Shown here: in pieces, positions 4,963 through 7,130 of the stretch | How positions within the stretch are numbered: the first letter of the stretch is position 1 | How the letters are laid out: each line of letters begins with the position of its first letter | Source: Planctomycetota bacterium | Lineage (GTDB): Bacteria; Planctomycetota; B129-G9 | Assembly (NCBI GenBank): GCA_003644325.1 | Contig: QNCA01000063.1 | Span: forward strand, 1-7,130 | Length of the DNA: 7,130 nt | Reading direction: 5' to 3' | Made by a program: the position numbers and the translations under genes | Notes under the pieces: generated by a model | The model's input: the letters and a program-made list of their open reading frames with translations, nothing else | What the model was told of the DNA's origin: nothing | Database searches by the model: none

Positions 4963-5886
4963 CTATTTTTCCGGAGTGCGGAAGGTGGCGTACTTCGACC
5001 ACCGGCCGGGGGAGTCGGGCATGATGGGGCGGACCCGCCAGGCGTATCGGGTGTCGGGCTTCAGCGCCTTGCGAAGGGTCAGGGTGGTCTCCCTGCCCTT
5101 GCTGAATTCCAGGCGTATGCTTTGCGGTTCGGCGCTGTTCAACTCGTCGGCGCGGATGATTTCTATCTGGTAGCGCAGCGCGCCCTCTTGCCCGGACCAC
5201 TTGAAGGCAGGCTTGAGTGATGCCACCCGCCGCTCTCCGGCGGGGCTGAGGTCGGCGGCCGGCGCGGACGCCGTGACGACGAATTCGACCGGGTCGGACC
5301 ACTCGCTTGCCGCTCCGTCGCCCGCAATCGCGCGCACGCGCCAGTAGTACTTCCTGCCCTTATCGGGGTTCAGCGGCCGGGGGAAATAGTCTCTGGCGGC
5401 GGTCTCGTATCTGTACTCGGGCAGGCGGAAAAACTTATCCGTGGAGATTTGCACGACGTACCGTTGCGCGCAGTCCATCTTTTCCCATGTGAAGGCGGGT
5501 CTTTGGTCGGAGACCTCGCCGACGGGGCCCAGCGGCGTGGGCGGCTTGAGGCGGAGGATGAAGTAGCCCTTGTCGGACCAGGCCCCCCGGAAACCGTCCG
5601 AATCTATCGCTCGCACGCGCCAGAAGTAACTCCTGTTGTACCTGACGATTCCTTTCAGCGATATTGCGGTCTCTTCGGTTTCCGGCAGCGTTGTGACTTC
5701 TCGCGCGAAGTCGTGGTTGCGACATAGTTGGACCTGGTATCTCACCGCGCCCTCGATTTCGGGCCACGTGAGGCGCGGAGTATCGGACGATACGGGCAGA
5801 CCGGGGTCGATGGACGGGGCGTCCACGATTGCGCATCCCGCCGACAGCGCCGTCAGCGCCGCGACCATGAGAACGATACATCTCAT
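4963..5886 (-). CDS. Lipoprotein with three fibronectin type III-like domains
   Basis: A 307-aa exported protein. Residues 1-18 form a lipoprotein signal: Met-Arg, a hydrophobic stretch and a lipobox LSAG-Cys18, so it should be cleaved and lipid-anchored to a membrane. Three repeats follow, about residues 32-112, 113-205 and 212-305. Each has an early conserved Trp in a strand (LTWPE, FTWEK, FKWSG), then RYQVQL, RYVVQIS or RYQIEI, and a late YFWRVRAID, YYWRVRAIA or YAWRVRPIM motif before a WS pair. This is the usual pattern of bacterial FN3-like extracellular modules used in binding or spacing. No catalytic domain is present. The start is the ATG at 5886, seven bases after GGAGGAGG, overlapping the flavoprotein stop as ATGA; the open frame running on to 6507 is an overlap with that gene. 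Ligand unknown. Confidence 0.9.
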   Translation of the reverse strand: MRCIVLMVAALTALSAGCAIVDAPSIDPGLPVSSDTPRLTWPEIEGAVRYQVQLCRNHDFAREVTTLPETEETAISLKGIVRYNRSYFWRVRAIDSDGFRGAWSDKGYFILRLKPPTPLGPVGEVSDQRPAFTWEKMDCAQRYVVQISTDKFFRLPEYRYETAARDYFPRPLNPDKGRKYYWRVRAIAGDGAASEWSDPVEFVVTASAPAADLSPAGERRVASLKPAFKWSGQEGALRYQIEIIRADELNSAEPQSIRLEFSKGRETTLTLRKALKPDTRYAWRVRPIMPDSPGRWSKYATFRTPEK

Positions 5887-7130
5887 ACTATCGCCTCCTC
5901 CATGGAGTCCTTGTGCAGCATTATGGGTTTGCCGAAGTTTTTGTCGTCTTTCTCGGGATAGTCCTCGCGGTAGTGACTGCCGCGGGATTCCTTTCGCCGC
6001 AGCGCCGCGGTGAGTATTATTTTGGCCAACTTTATCATCGATTCGAGACAGAGACGCTCCTTCACGCGGGGGCCGTTCACCTGCGCCAGGACGTCGCTCA
6101 GGCTGTTCAGGCTGCGCAGCGCGCCGGCCAGGTTGTCTTCCTTGCGTATCACCATGCACTTCTTCCACATCATCCAGCGCAGGTGGTCCCGTATCTCGTT
6201 GAGGTCCGCCGCGTCTCCGCCCGTCATGGCCCGTACCTTCCGGAACTCCTCCTCGGCCAGTTCGGCCGGGCACGGGTCGTCGGCGGGATGCGCGGCCCTG
6301 AGGGCCGCGCTCTTGCCCGCCCGCTCGCCTATGACCTGCGTGGCGGGCATCATGTTGCCGCCGATACGGTCCGCCCCGTGCGGGCCGCCGGCCACTTCGC
6401 CCGCGGCAAACAGGTTTGATACGCCTGTTTCCGCCTCGAAGTTTATCGCCAGGCCCCCGTTGAACGAGTGCGCGAACGGCGCCACCTCTATTCCGCCTTC
6501 CGGCCACACTATGCCCGAAGTGTCGCGGTCTTTTCGGGCAAAGATGCCGAAATTTTCCGAGGTCTTGCCCGTTATCGTCTCCTTGGCGATGCCTATGTCG
6601 ATAAAGGCGGCCTCGTCGCGCATGCTGAACGGCTGGTGGCGCATGCGCGCCTTGTATGCCCTGCGCAGCAGTTCGCCGTTGGTGTAGTACTTGAGAAGGA
6701 ATTCCTCGCCGAAGCAGTTGGTAAAGTGCACTCCGTCCCTGAGGGCCTGTGTCGGGAAGAAGTTTCTTCTCTCAATCGGCGGCGTGCCGAGCATTATCTG
6801 GATAAACTCCATGTTGATGAGGCCGGCGCCGGCCTCGAAGCCCAGCACGTATCCGTCGCCGATGGCGTCGGCCGGGGCGAGGTTGTACTGGAACAGCGCA
6901 GCGCCGCCGCCGGTGGCCAGTATGGTCGCCGCCGCGGTGATTGTTACGAACTCGCGCTCGCCGCGTATGTCCACCGCGCCCAGGCAGCGGTTGTTCGCGA
7001 CGAGCAGGCGCGTTATTCGGGTTTCCTCGATGACCCTGATTCCGCGCCTCTCTATGACCTGGCGAAATGCCTCGCGCACATTGCCCAGGTCCTCGACGAC
7101 GAACGCCCGCGGGACGTTGCTGAAGCAGCC
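5883..7130 (-). CDS. FAD-dependent oxidoreductase of the fumarate reductase / succinate dehydrogenase flavoprotein family (N-terminus outside window)
   Basis: The frame is open to the right edge; the last 415 residues are visible. They include ILATGGGAALFQYN (70-83), GDGYVLGFEAGAG (91-103), FNGGLAIN (223-230), the second FAD-contact block FAAGEVAGG then HGADRIGGN (241-259), and a helical C-domain with ESRGSHYREDYP (381-392), shared by SdhA, FrdA, NadB and AprA. The N-terminal FAD Rossmann motif is off-window. The active site looks unusual: where FrdA/SdhA have a QFHPT block this has EFIQIMLGT (108-116), and in place of RGEGG-x-L it has RDGVHFTNCFGEEFL (131-145). A standard succinate dehydrogenase or L-aspartate oxidase is therefore unlikely; substrate unknown. 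A GTG at 7079 is an internal codon, not the start, since the frame continues upstream with family-like sequence. It overlaps the lipoprotein gene by four bases. Confidence 0.88.
   Translation of the reverse strand, partial: GCFSNVPRAFVVEDLGNVREAFRQVIERRGIRVIEETRITRLLVANNRCLGAVDIRGEREFVTITAAATILATGGGAALFQYNLAPADAIGDGYVLGFEAGAGLINMEFIQIMLGTPPIERRNFFPTQALRDGVHFTNCFGEEFLLKYYTNGELLRRAYKARMRHQPFSMRDEAAFIDIGIAKETITGKTSENFGIFARKDRDTSGIVWPEGGIEVAPFAHSFNGGLAINFEAETGVSNLFAAGEVAGGPHGADRIGGNMMPATQVIGERAGKSAALRAAHPADDPCPAELAEEEFRKVRAMTGGDAADLNEIRDHLRWMMWKKCMVIRKEDNLAGALRSLNSLSDVLAQVNGPRVKERLCLESMIKLAKIILTAALRRKESRGSHYREDYPEKDDKNFGKPIMLHKDSMEEAIV
5884..5901 (-). promoter_or_regulatory. Strong ribosome site and ATGA coupling between flavoprotein and lipoprotein genes
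   Basis: GGAGGAGG (5901-5894, minus strand) lies within the last codons of the flavoprotein gene, seven bases before the lipoprotein ATG at 5886. ATG and the upstream TGA (5885-5883) share bases as ATGA, a typical sign of translational coupling within one operon. Confidence 0.9.

Noticed and set aside
5887..6507. Upstream extension of the lipoprotein frame
   Set aside because: It overlaps conserved flavoprotein sequence; the lipoprotein signal and strong ribosome site place the start at 5886.

Overview
The window looks like chromosomal DNA from a GC-rich bacterium. Coding sense is clear from GC-rich third positions, Shine-Dalgarno sites and sigma70-type promoter boxes. A TPR protein carrying two RNA polymerase alpha C-terminal domains, a lipoprotein built of FN3-like repeats, and many dispersed small palindromes would suit a Planctomycetota/PVC-type or other uncultured lineage. 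That assignment is a weak inference; nothing here fixes the taxon.

Layout, left to right. (1) The 3' end of an mgtE-type magnesium transporter gene on + (to 160). (2) A degraded small gene on - (167-496), interrupted by a 137-bp MITE-like element (328-464) with 9-bp flanking duplications. (3) A sigma70-like promoter (481-509) leading into a 71-aa four-cysteine protein (564-779, +). (4) A perfect palindrome (823-843), then a three-helix membrane protein of unknown function with a natural His6 tract and a coiled coil (899-2077, +). (5) A convergent intergenic region (2078-2300) filled by nested inverted repeats, one arm of which supplies the stop codon of the next gene. (6) A minus-strand operon, read 4537 to 2301: an HDOD-domain protein, then a TPR protein ending in two tandem RNA polymerase alpha-CTD domains, preceded by a TTGACA-16-TATAAT promoter (4624-4651). 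(7) A second MITE copy (4668-4850, 183 bp) with a perfect 9-bp target-site duplication. (8) A second minus-strand operon, read 7130 to 4963: the C-terminal 415 residues of a fumarate-reductase-family flavoprotein, overlapping by ATGA a lipoprotein with three FN3-like domains.

The most interesting part is the HDOD / TPR-alphaCTD-alphaCTD pair. An HDOD domain typically acts as a non-enzymatic or degenerate HD signalling module. The partner protein joins a protein-docking TPR array to two copies of the domain RNA polymerase uses to touch UP elements and activators. The first copy keeps most DNA-contact residues and the second has lost several. This suggests an undescribed signal-to-transcription adaptor. 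The second theme is a family of small non-autonomous palindromic elements sharing a GGTGAC-N-GTCACC core, found eight times in seven kilobases. They have broken one small gene, reshaped the end of another and line most intergenic spaces. No transposase lies in the window.
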